DNA from: Bradyrhizobium jicamae
Lineage (GTDB): Bacteria > Pseudomonadota > Alphaproteobacteria > Rhizobiales > Xanthobacteraceae
Length of the DNA stretch: 64,000 bases
Direction: 5' to 3'
Assembly (NCBI RefSeq): GCF_018130215.1
Contig: NZ_JAFCKQ010000030.1
Span: 1 to 64,000, forward strand
The notes beneath the pieces are model-generated. The model had not been told where the DNA came from and did no database searches. It saw only the letters and a list, made by a program, of their open reading frames with translations. Positions 41,069 through 49,038 of the stretch are shown here, piece after piece (position 1 is the stretch's first letter; each line of letters begins with the position of its first letter). A program made the translations under genes and the position numbers.

Positions 41069-42175
41069 ATGGCGTTGACGGCTCTTGATCTCGGCCTCCG
41101 CGGAGCGGTGGTCGGGCTGTTCCTGGTGGTTTGCGCAGTGCTGCTGCTGCGTTACACGACGGTGCACCGCGCCGCGAGCCTCGGTGCCGCCATGGGCGTC
41201 GCCGGCGCGGCCTACGCGATTTCGACCGCGCCTTTCTTTCCGACCTGGTCGTTCGGCTGGAGCACGCCCTTCGTCGCGCTCGGCATGAGCTGCCCCGTCA
41301 TCCTGTGGCTGTGGGCGCGCATGCTTTTCGACGAACAGTTTGTCCTGCGGCCCCGACATGCCGCGATCTGGGTGCTGATGGCCGGCCTTGGCGTCGTGGC
41401 CTGCAACGGCTGGACCAGCTGGCCCGGCCTCGCAGCGACATGCGGACGCGTGCTGGCGTCAGCGTCGATCGCCTTCGCCGTTCTGGCGCTCGCTCAATCG
41501 GCGAAAGGTTGGCGGAAGGCCATGACGATAGCGCGCGGCCGGCTGCTCGTCGCGCTGCTGATCGGCATCAGCAGCCAGACCGTGCTCAGCGCCTCCGCCG
41601 GGCTCGCCGGAATTCCTAACCGGTCCACCAGCCTCACAGCCGCCTGCGCGCTCGGCGCCTTCGCGGTGATCTCGATCTGGATGATGCTGTTCATCCCCCC
41701 GGAGAGCCAGCCGGTCGTTGCCGGCGCGAACGACGATGGCGGCCGGGCCTCCGGATCGCTCGTGCGCGCCAACCCCTCGGCACCCGATCGCGCCGCGCTC
41801 CGTCGCCTGGAACATCTGATGACGACCGAGCGGACCTACCGTCGGGAGGGGCTGACCATTGGCCTCTTGGCAGCCCGGCTCGGAATGCCGGAATACCGGC
41901 TGCGAACGCTGATCAATGACGGGCTCGGTCACCGGAACTTCAACGCCTTCCTCAACCGCTACCGGATCGACGAGGCCAAGGCCGCACTCGCCGATCTCGG
42001 CCAGGCCGACGTGCCGGTGCTGACCATCGCGCTCGACGCCGGGTTCCAGTCGCTCGCGCCTTTCAACCGCGCCTTCAAGGCCGACACCGGACTGACGCCG
42101 ACCGAATTTCGCAGGCGAGCGGCGGCCGGGAAGCGGAGCCGGGATGTCGAGGCAGAAATCGCCCATTCGAGCTGA
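41069..42175 (+). CDS. AraC-family regulator with N-terminal membrane domain
   Basis: Predicted membrane-anchored transcription factor of 368 residues. The first 215 or so contain about six to seven hydrophobic segments (LRGAVVGLFLVVCAVLLL, VALGMSCPVILWLWARML, AAIWVLMAGLGVVAC, others). The C-terminal AraC domain spans about 245-350 with GLTIGLLAARLGMPEYRLRTLINDGLG as the first HTH and VPVLTIALDAGFQSLAPFNRAFKADTGLTPTEFRRR as the second. It lies 91 bases upstream of the hydrolase/dehydrogenase pair on the same strand and is a plausible local regulator of it. The inducer is unknown. Confidence 0.9.
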   Translation: MALTALDLGLRGAVVGLFLVVCAVLLLRYTTVHRAASLGAAMGVAGAAYAISTAPFFPTWSFGWSTPFVALGMSCPVILWLWARMLFDEQFVLRPRHAAIWVLMAGLGVVACNGWTSWPGLAATCGRVLASASIAFAVLALAQSAKGWRKAMTIARGRLLVALLIGISSQTVLSASAGLAGIPNRSTSLTAACALGAFAVISIWMMLFIPPESQPVVAGANDDGGRASGSLVRANPSAPDRAALRRLEHLMTTERTYRREGLTIGLLAARLGMPEYRLRTLINDGLGHRNFNAFLNRYRIDEAKAALADLGQADVPVLTIALDAGFQSLAPFNRAFKADTGLTPTEFRRRAAAGKRSRDVEAEIAHSS

Positions 42176-42266
42176 CAAATCGCTCCTCGATTTCAAAATT
42201 CGATAGGCCCAAAGCCCCGCAATCCCGTTAGTTTTGCCGCGACGGTATCGCTTCGGGACCTCGCAG

Positions 42267-43334
42267 GTGAACAAGGTTGCACTTTTGGCCACCGCGTTGC
42301 TGGGCCTGCTGGCCCGGCCCTGCACCGCGGCCGCAGTGACGTGGGAATGCCCCGCGGGCTATCAGGTCCATGAAGGGCTCAACGTCGGCTTTCCCCACAA
42401 GGGATTGCAGCGATCGTTCTGGGTCTATCCGCCGGCCGACAACACCAGGCCTGCCCCGGTCTGGGTGCCGCTGACCGGCACCGTGGAATCGACCAACGGC
42501 AACCTCACCGCGCCCCGCAGCGGCGCCAATGCGCTGATGGCCCAGCAGGGTTTCCTGGTGATCGGGCCAGTGCGCCAATGCGCCGACGGCGATCCGGCCT
42601 ATACCGGGGCGCGCTGCAACGGCCCCGGCGCGGACGGCTGGATCTGGCGGCCCTGGAACGAGGGCCGCGCCGCAAGCCCAGGCGGCGATCGCTGGAAGCA
42701 GGACGCCGGTCCCGATGCGAGCTTCTTCCAGGCGGCAATCAAATGCGTCGGCACCCGATGGAAGCTCGATCCCAATAGTCTCTATATCGGCGGCATCTCC
42801 TCCGGCGGCACCATGACCAACCGGGCGCTGTTGTTCGACTCCGATTTCTGGGCTGGCGGCATGGCGATCTCGGGCGAATGGTACGTCACGCGCGACGATG
42901 GAACGGGCCTTGCCTTCAACGACGCACGCAGCTTCGTTGCCGCCAATCCCGACAAGATCGTTCAGGGCCGGGCCGGACCCTATCCGCTGCCGGCGCGGCT
43001 TGGGCCGATGATCGTCATCACGGTCTGGGGCGGCGACAAGGACCTCTGGGATTGCGGCCCGCCGATCGGCCCCTGCGCGGACTACCGGCCGGCGACGCAG
43101 GCAAGCTCCAACTTCTTTGCCGCCCAGCCCGACGTGGTGCATATCGCATGCAGCTCGAGCCATGGACACATGTGGCCGCAGATCAACACCCAGGCCTTCA
43201 ACACCTGGGCCCTGAAGACGATGGCCTCGCATCCGAAAGGCACAAGCGCCAAGGACTTCGTGCTCGTACCGCCACCGGACGGCTATCAATGCCGCATCGG
43301 TCGCTTCACCGATCACTATCCGGAGCGGAGGTGA
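42267..43334 (+). CDS. pvaB: Secreted hydrolase resembling oxidized polyvinyl alcohol hydrolase
   Basis: Exported alpha/beta hydrolase of 355 residues. The signal peptide is VNKVALLATALLGLLARPCTAAA, so I start at GTG 42267, although an in-frame TTG at 42234 is possible and neither has a clear ribosome binding site. The body, WECPAGYQVHEGLNVGFPHKG, then VWVPLTGTVEST and GGISSGGTMTNRALLF (nucleophile Ser178) and CSSSHGHMWPQ (His), closely recalls oxidized-PVA hydrolase (OPH/PvaB) of PVA degraders as I remember that protein. It also resembles PHB-depolymerase-type esterases. OPH cleaves beta-diketones made by PVA dehydrogenase, and exactly such a dehydrogenase-like gene follows 4 bases later. 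The physiological substrate may be a different polymer or diketone. Confidence 0.8.
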   Translation: MNKVALLATALLGLLARPCTAAAVTWECPAGYQVHEGLNVGFPHKGLQRSFWVYPPADNTRPAPVWVPLTGTVESTNGNLTAPRSGANALMAQQGFLVIGPVRQCADGDPAYTGARCNGPGADGWIWRPWNEGRAASPGGDRWKQDAGPDASFFQAAIKCVGTRWKLDPNSLYIGGISSGGTMTNRALLFDSDFWAGGMAISGEWYVTRDDGTGLAFNDARSFVAANPDKIVQGRAGPYPLPARLGPMIVITVWGGDKDLWDCGPPIGPCADYRPATQASSNFFAAQPDVVHIACSSSHGHMWPQINTQAFNTWALKTMASHPKGTSAKDFVLVPPPDGYQCRIGRFTDHYPERR

Positions 43335-43338
43335 TCGC

Positions 43339-45231
43339 ATGGGCATCGCACGCGTCGGTACATGGTTGCTGTTGGCAATGACGCTGCCTCTGGCTGCGTC
43401 CGCGACCGATGATCCCGCGCCGGCAATTGCGAACGGCAAGATGCTGTACGAAGCACGCTGCGCCGGCTGCCACGATCGCGCCAGCGACCGCACGCCGTCA
43501 CGCGACATCCTGGCGCATAATCCACCTGCCTTCATCCTCAATGCGATGCGTGGAGTGATGGCGCCGATGGCCGCCGGCCTGTCCGACGACGAGATGAAGG
43601 CGGTCGCCCTCTATCTCGGCGCCGCGGCGGCGCCGCAGCCCGGCGATCCCAATCCGAACGCGATCTGGGGCCCCTCGTCCGCGCAGATGCCGCTGGACGG
43701 CCCGAGATGCGAGGGACCACCGCCGCCGATCGATCTGTCCGCGGCACAGTGGAACGGCTGGAGTCTTCGGCCGGACAACGCGCGCTATCAGCCGAACCCC
43801 GGATTCGCCGCAGCCGACGTGCCGCGGCTCAAGGTCAAATGGGCCTTCCACTATCCCGGTTCGAAGAACGGCCAGGCCACCGTCATCGGCAATCGGCTCT
43901 ATGTGACGAGCATGTCGGGCGCGGTCTATGCGCTCGATGCGCGCTCTGGCTGCGTGTACTGGCGATTTGATTCACTCGCGGCGACACGCTCCAGCGTCTC
44001 GATCGGTCCGATCGCGAACCGGCCGGGCCATCGCTACGCGCTCTATTTCTCGGACTGGACCAAGAGCGCGGTCGCGATCGACGCCGAAACCGGCGAGCCG
44101 CTGTGGCGCACCAAGGTCGATGACAGCTCGGGGCTCCAGATGACGGGGTCGCCGACACTCTATCACGGTGTGCTGCTGGTGCCGATCTCGACCGGCAACG
44201 AGGCGTATGCACGCAACGACGACTATGTCTGCTGCAAGTTCATCGGCTCGCTGGTCGCGCTCGATGCCAATAGCGGCGAGATCCTCTGGAAGACCTACAC
44301 GACCGACAAGAAGCCCGAGCCCTATCGGCTGAACGCCAAGGGCAGGCAGATGTGGGGGCCCTCCGGCGGTTCGATCTGGAGCGCACCGACGATCGACCCG
44401 GCACGCGGCCTGATCTATGTCGCCACCTCCAACTCGCACACCGACGCCTTCCATGACGGCGCCGATTCCGTGATCGCGATGGATTTCAAGACCGGCGCCA
44501 TCAGATGGAAGAACCAGCTGCTGAAGGACGACAATTACATCAATGGCTGCCCGGCCGCCGCCAACTGCCCGCAACCGGTCGGACCTGATTTCGCGCTCGG
44601 TGACTCCGTCATCCTGCATACTCTGAAGGACGGCAGGCAGATGCTGATCGCCGGCCAGAAGTCGGGCGACGTCTACGCGCTCGATCCCGACGCCGACGGC
44701 AAGATCGTCTGGCGCCATCGCCTGAGCAGCGGCAGTGCGCTCGGCGGCGTGGAGTTCGGCTCGGCGGCAGATGACGACAATGTCTATGTCGGCATCTCCG
44801 ACGTGGTGAATTTCCGCGATCCAAAACCCGGGCTGACCGCGATCCGGATCGCCGACGGCGCCATCCTGTGGAATACGCCGGCGCCGGGTACGCCCTGCCG
44901 CTGGAGCAACATCTTCTGCTCCGGCGCGATCTCGATGGCCGTCACCGCGATATCGGGCGTGGCTTTCGCGGCCTCGATGGACGGGCATTTCCGCGCCTAT
45001 GCGACAGCTGACGGCAGCATCGTCTGGGACTTCAACACGTCGGCCGACCCGATCACCGACGTGCTCGGCAAGCCGGCCTATGGCGGCGTGATGGATGGAG
45101 CCGGGCCGACGATCGTGAACGGCATGGTCTATGTCCATTCCGGCTATGCCGGACGATCGACCGCGAACATCCGCGACCTCAAGGGCAGAGAAGGCAATCT
45201 GCTGATCGCCTTCTCGGTCGACGGCAGATAA
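43339..45231 (+). CDS. pvaA: Quinohemoprotein dehydrogenase resembling polyvinyl alcohol dehydrogenase
   Basis: Periplasmic PQQ-dependent dehydrogenase of 630 residues with a fused N-terminal cytochrome c. Residues 1-22 are a signal peptide. The heme site is CAGCH at 41-45, with Met77 (MAPM) a candidate axial ligand. From about 130 an eight-bladed PQQ-type propeller follows, with repeats such as GAVYALDARSGCVYWRF, SLVALDANSGEILWKTY and DVYALDPDADGKIVWRH. Vicinal Cys298-Cys299 match the PQQ-ring disulfide of quinoprotein alcohol dehydrogenases. The heme-first order and size fit PVADH rather than ordinary quinohemoprotein ADH, where heme is C-terminal. It would oxidise secondary alcohols and pass electrons to cytochromes. 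PQQ synthesis genes are not in the window. Confidence 0.85.
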   Translation: MGIARVGTWLLLAMTLPLAASATDDPAPAIANGKMLYEARCAGCHDRASDRTPSRDILAHNPPAFILNAMRGVMAPMAAGLSDDEMKAVALYLGAAAAPQPGDPNPNAIWGPSSAQMPLDGPRCEGPPPPIDLSAAQWNGWSLRPDNARYQPNPGFAAADVPRLKVKWAFHYPGSKNGQATVIGNRLYVTSMSGAVYALDARSGCVYWRFDSLAATRSSVSIGPIANRPGHRYALYFSDWTKSAVAIDAETGEPLWRTKVDDSSGLQMTGSPTLYHGVLLVPISTGNEAYARNDDYVCCKFIGSLVALDANSGEILWKTYTTDKKPEPYRLNAKGRQMWGPSGGSIWSAPTIDPARGLIYVATSNSHTDAFHDGADSVIAMDFKTGAIRWKNQLLKDDNYINGCPAAANCPQPVGPDFALGDSVILHTLKDGRQMLIAGQKSGDVYALDPDADGKIVWRHRLSSGSALGGVEFGSAADDDNVYVGISDVVNFRDPKPGLTAIRIADGAILWNTPAPGTPCRWSNIFCSGAISMAVTAISGVAFAASMDGHFRAYATADGSIVWDFNTSADPITDVLGKPAYGGVMDGAGPTIVNGMVYVHSGYAGRSTANIRDLKGREGNLLIAFSVDGR

Positions 45232-45290
45232 CCCAGGGCATCAATCGGCGCAGCGCGCTGCGCAACAAGAGAAGCGGAGTTCAACGGGCG

Positions 45291-45905
45291 ATGAAGGATT
45301 TTCTCAATGCGGCCAAGCTGCTGCTGCTCGACCTGGCGTCGACCCTCGTCTTTCTCGTCCTGTTCCTGCTGACGCACAACACGTTGCTCTCGGTCGGACT
45401 CGGCATCGCGTTCGGCGTCGCGCAGATTGGTATCCGGCTGGTCCGCGGCAGGCAGATCGGCGCCATGGAATGGCTGAGCCTGTTCCTGGTCGTCGCCGCG
45501 GGCACCGCGACACTGCTCACCCATGACCCGCGATTCGTGCTGATCAAGCCGAGCGTGATGTACGCGATCGTCGGCGTCGTGATGCTCAAGCCCGGCTGGC
45601 TCAACCGCTATCTGCCCGAGATCGCCAAGGCGGTCATCCCGGACGTCGCGCTCGTGGTCGGCTACGTGTGGGCGGGGCTGATGTTCGTCTCGGCCATGGT
45701 GAACGCATTCGTCGCACTGACCTGCGACGTGGCCACGTGGGCCATGGTGATGCCGGTCTACGGCATGGTCAGCAAGATCGTCGTGTTCCTCGGCGGATTT
45801 GCCGCGATGCGCCTCATCGGCCGCCGCCGCATCCTCGCGATGCCAGAAGCCCAGCGCAATGCCGTGCTGGCGCTCGATGGTCGCGCGGCGACGGCGTCAC
45901 CGTAA
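45291..45905 (+). CDS. yciB: YciB/IspZ-family inner-membrane protein
   Basis: Integral membrane protein of 204 residues with about five to six hydrophobic segments. LLLLDLASTLVFLVLFLLTHNTLL, DPRFVLIKPSVMYAIVGVVML and GWLNRYLP are family features. In enterobacteria YciB (IspZ) links membrane and envelope synthesis with septation; the role here is inferred by homology. This may be a second, non-housekeeping member, as it stands near the PVA-like pair rather than with typical partners. It starts 59 bases after the dehydrogenase stop and could be read from the same transcript. Confidence 0.8.
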   Translation: MKDFLNAAKLLLLDLASTLVFLVLFLLTHNTLLSVGLGIAFGVAQIGIRLVRGRQIGAMEWLSLFLVVAAGTATLLTHDPRFVLIKPSVMYAIVGVVMLKPGWLNRYLPEIAKAVIPDVALVVGYVWAGLMFVSAMVNAFVALTCDVATWAMVMPVYGMVSKIVVFLGGFAAMRLIGRRRILAMPEAQRNAVLALDGRAATASP

Positions 45906-46032
45906 CGGAAGCGTCCGCACGGCCTCTCGACGAAACCATTTCGCCGCTGCGATGAAGCATTGCGGAAACGAAGCGTCCCTAGTGGTGGCAGCGGACACGC
46001 ACCGCTCCGGTGCGGTGAACAAGGGGGACATC

Positions 46033-46359
46033 ATGGCTTTCACCGCTTCTGCGCGCCGTCACGGCAAGCTCTTCGCCGCCAGCGTCTTCGCGCTGGGCCT
46101 GCTGACGTCGGCTTCCCATGCCTACACGCAGGAGCAGCAGCAGATGTGCACCGGCGATGCGATGCGGCTGTGCGGCGCGGAAATTCCCGACGTCGATCGC
46201 GTGACCGCCTGCATGATCCGCCAGCGCGCGCTGCTCAGCGACGCCTGCAAGGCCGTATTCCAGTATGTGCCGCCAACGTCGGCGGCGCAGCCTGCGAGCT
46301 ATTCCCCCGCAACCAGGCCGGGCAAGCCGCTGACCATCGCCCCGAATAAGCGCGGCTGA
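46033..46359 (+). CDS. Cys-rich small periplasmic protein (GLG1/Cys_rich_FGFR-like repeat)
   Basis: Exported 108-residue protein. Residues 1-30 form a signal peptide (HGKLFAASVFALGLLTSASHA). The core QQQMCTGDAMRLCGAEIPDVDRVTACMIRQRALLSDACKAVF has four Cys in the C-x6-C...C-x11-C spacing of the Cys-rich repeat known from Golgi GLG1 and many alphaproteobacterial periplasmic proteins. The C-terminal 35 residues are Pro/Ser/Ala-rich. GGGGGA precedes the ATG. The function is unknown. Confidence 0.8.
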   Translation: MAFTASARRHGKLFAASVFALGLLTSASHAYTQEQQQMCTGDAMRLCGAEIPDVDRVTACMIRQRALLSDACKAVFQYVPPTSAAQPASYSPATRPGKPLTIAPNKRG

Positions 46360-46513
46360 GGATTCCCCGGACGCAAGACAGGCACCGCTCCTCCCTGACG
46401 TGGTGCGGTGCTTGATCGTCACGGCGTGCCATGACAACAAGTGCGGACCGTTCATTCGGCATTCAGCCTGACACGGCTCAATTGCCGGTCCGTCAAATGC
46501 TTCCCGGGAATTG

Positions 46514-48037
46514 ATGGTGATGCGGCGCCCGCTCCTTTTCGCGCTTCTGCTTGCCGGTGTCATGACGGGCAGGCCCGCGCAGGTCGTGGCGGCGCCGGAG
46601 TTGATTCAATATGCACAGGCGCAGCCGGCACAGACGCCGGCCCCGGCGCCCGGTGCTGCACCGGCAACGCCGGCGACACCGGCGCCGGCGGCAAACACGC
46701 AGGCCACTGCCCCGGAGCCGATCGGCAACGTCGCGACCTTGACCGGCACGGCGACCGTGAAGCGCAACAACACCACGACGCCGCTGCAGATCCGCGACGA
46801 TATTTTCCCCAACGACGAGATCGCCACCGCGCCGACCTCTTCACTTGGCATCACCTTCACCGACGGCACCACGTTCGACCTGCGGGCCAACGCCAGGATC
46901 GTCATCGACAACTATGTCTATCAGGACGGCGGACAGCAGAACAACGCGCTGTTCGATGTCGCCAAGGGAACGGCAGCCTTCGTCGCCGCCGCGGTCGCCA
47001 AGACAGGCAACATGAAGATCTCGACGCCGACCGCGACCCTCGGCATTCGCGGCACCACCGGCCTTGTCGAGGTGCCGGAAGGCGCGACCGCGGCCAGCAA
47101 CAACGTCGGGATCAAGCTCTATCCCGACGCCGACGGGCATGTCGGCCGCATCGAGGTTGCCGATCGCAGCGGTGCCTCGCTCGGCGTGCTGACGCAGGGC
47201 GCCAGCGGCTTTGCGATTCGTCCCGGTGCAGGCGGCGCGCGCTTCGCCGCGGTGCCGCTGACGATCTCGCCGCAGCAGATCGCGCGCGACCAGGGTTTTG
47301 TGCGCCAGGTGCACGCCGCGCAGACGCTCGGCCGCCAGGTCGTCAGCGAGCAGCGCGACTTCCGCCGCGCCAATCCCGACTTCCGCCGCAACAATCCGGC
47401 CGCGCCCTATCCGAACCGCGGTCAGCCGGTGCAGCCGTCCCAGCCGCGGCCGAACGGATTGCCGGGTCAGAACCGCAACGCGCCGCAGCAGCAGCCGGGT
47501 CAGCCGAACCGTCCGGGCCAGCCGCCGCCGCAGAACCGTCCCGGCCAGCCGCAGCAACCCGGCGTGCCGGGCCGGCAGGGCTCGCAGCAACCCGGCACGC
47601 AGCAGCAGGGCGCCGCGCAGCACAGCCTGCCCGGCCAGCCGGGCGGTGCAGCGCTGCCGCGCGCGCCGGGCGCGCCGACCCCGGCCGGGCAACAGCCGGC
47701 AGGACAGCAGCCTGCCCGCCAGGGCGCCGCGCCACAGCCGGGCAGCCAACCGGTCAACCGCCAGGGCGGCGTGCAGCCGCTGGGTCCGCGCATGCCCTCA
47801 GGCACCCAGCCGCCGGGCGGCGTACGACCGCCGGGCACGCCGCAGCAAAACGGTGCGCTGCCGCCTGCGCTCCGCCCGCAGGGTCAGCCGCACCTGCCGG
47901 GATTCCAGCAGGCCCTGCCCGGTCTGCTACGGCCCGGCCTGCCACCACGGCCCGGTTTGCCGCGGCCCGGCCTCCTGCAACGGCACCCGCCTGCGCTGAA
48001 GCCTGCGAAGCCGCCGCCAAAGGACATCCGCAACTGA
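46514..48037 (+). CDS. Orphan FecR-domain protein with long Pro/Gln/Gly-rich tail
   Basis: Exported 507-residue protein. A signal peptide (RRPLLFALLLAGVMTGRPAQVVAA) and a Pro/Ala/Thr linker (about 35-70) precede a FecR domain (about 72-185: IGNVATLTGTATVKRN...DDIFPNDEIATAPTSSLGITFTDGTTFDLRANARIVID, then STPTATLGIRGTTG). The last 215 residues are almost all Pro, Gln, Gly, Arg and Asn. No sigma factor or TonB receptor is adjacent, so this is not a classical FecIR system. Proteins of this layout are usually envelope or surface proteins of unknown role. Three in-frame ATG/GTG codons cluster at the start; 46514 is the first ATG and no clear ribosome binding site decides. Confidence 0.8.
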   Translation: MVMRRPLLFALLLAGVMTGRPAQVVAAPELIQYAQAQPAQTPAPAPGAAPATPATPAPAANTQATAPEPIGNVATLTGTATVKRNNTTTPLQIRDDIFPNDEIATAPTSSLGITFTDGTTFDLRANARIVIDNYVYQDGGQQNNALFDVAKGTAAFVAAAVAKTGNMKISTPTATLGIRGTTGLVEVPEGATAASNNVGIKLYPDADGHVGRIEVADRSGASLGVLTQGASGFAIRPGAGGARFAAVPLTISPQQIARDQGFVRQVHAAQTLGRQVVSEQRDFRRANPDFRRNNPAAPYPNRGQPVQPSQPRPNGLPGQNRNAPQQQPGQPNRPGQPPPQNRPGQPQQPGVPGRQGSQQPGTQQQGAAQHSLPGQPGGAALPRAPGAPTPAGQQPAGQQPARQGAAPQPGSQPVNRQGGVQPLGPRMPSGTQPPGGVRPPGTPQQNGALPPALRPQGQPHLPGFQQALPGLLRPGLPPRPGLPRPGLLQRHPPALKPAKPPPKDIRN

Positions 48038-48576
48038 ACCGCGGACCGTCGGCCTGTCGTGGACGTACCTTGTGTTGGCCGGCCTACTGCACGCGACGAT
48101 CGGCTCGGGCGGGCATGGCGGACGCGACAATCCAGCCTCTGTCCCAACGGACAAAGCGGTCCGGGCCGCAATGAAGACGAGCGACCTGTTGCATTCGCCC
48201 GACACGATGATCCCGTGCAACCGGCCCTTCCGTCCTGGTGAACACGGGCGAGGACCAGCTTGCAACCATGAGCCCGATCAGCGCACTTCGAACGATCAGC
48301 CGGGAGCAGCCGGTGCGGACATTGCCGTCCCTTGCCCGCGGATCGACGAACCTGCGCAGCCCGAAGCGGCTGACCTGCCGCGCGCGATTTGCAAGCATGC
48401 TCGCCACCGTCTGATTGACGATCCGGTGGAAGCGCAAAAGAAGAATGGAAAAATATCCGAGCAATGAACCTATTGCTGGCTCCTTGAATAAAGGCGACAT
48501 CAGCGTTTCCTTGATTGAAGCATGGCGCACCGGGTCATCGTGAACCGCGATGCGCCATCATGACGCCTCGCACGCG
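48038..48576. other. Intergenic region with no supported gene
   Basis: These 539 bases hold several overlapping open frames, none convincing. A minus-strand frame at 48084-48497, starting MSPLFKEPAIGSLLGYFSILLL, has a plausible hydrophobic beginning and an AAGGAA upstream, but its second half is Arg/Trp-rich and resembles no protein. It may be a decayed gene. I saw no RNA or repeat here. Confidence 0.4.
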
Positions 48577-48882
48577 TCATTCAGCGGCAACTGGCGACTC
48601 CGCGGGATCGATGCGCACCACGACTGTGGTCGCGACCTTGTAGAATTCCTCGCCGGGCATGCCGACGCGGCGCGCATGCTCGCGGATCGACTCGGCGTCC
48701 TTCGCCTCGTAGATGCAGAATGTGCCGATGCGACCATCTGCCTCATGCACCACATAACTGCGAATCCACCGGACGCAGTCCGGCATCTGTTCATCGCCAA
48801 TTCGGGCCGACGTCGCACCGGCGAGCTCCAGCTCGCGCATGTCTGCCCACGCGCTCGGACGGCGAATGACGTACAGTTCCAT
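48577..48882 (-). CDS. DUF4242 (SCO4226-like) protein
   Basis: Small cytosolic ferredoxin-fold protein of 101 residues. MELYVIRRPSAW...VRWIRSYVVHEADGRIGTFCIYEAKDAESIREHARRVGMPGEEFYKVATTVV is the DUF4242 pattern; a characterised relative in Streptomyces, SCO4226, binds nickel. The metal-binding residues cannot be judged from sequence alone. GAGGAGA precedes ATG 48882. The gene is divergent from the winged-helix/TPR regulator at 49039, an association that suggests it is the regulator's target. Confidence 0.85.
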   Translation of the reverse strand: MELYVIRRPSAWADMRELELAGATSARIGDEQMPDCVRWIRSYVVHEADGRIGTFCIYEAKDAESIREHARRVGMPGEEFYKVATTVVVRIDPAESPVAAE

Positions 48883-49038
48883 CGGAATCTCCTCGGTTGC
48901 GGCCGTTGCACGGCTGGCTGCGACAATCGCGGGCCATGATGGAGCTATAGCCGTCGCCGATGCGGATCGTCCTTACCGCGGGCTGATCATTGTCTGATCT
49001 TTGCCTGAACCTTTTCCGGCAACGCCGGACTCATCGAC

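Noticed and set aside
48084..48530. Possible 148-codon gene on the minus strand
   Set aside because: The N-terminal part is hydrophobic and plausible, but the rest is Arg/Trp-rich and unlike any protein; kept only as a possible relic.
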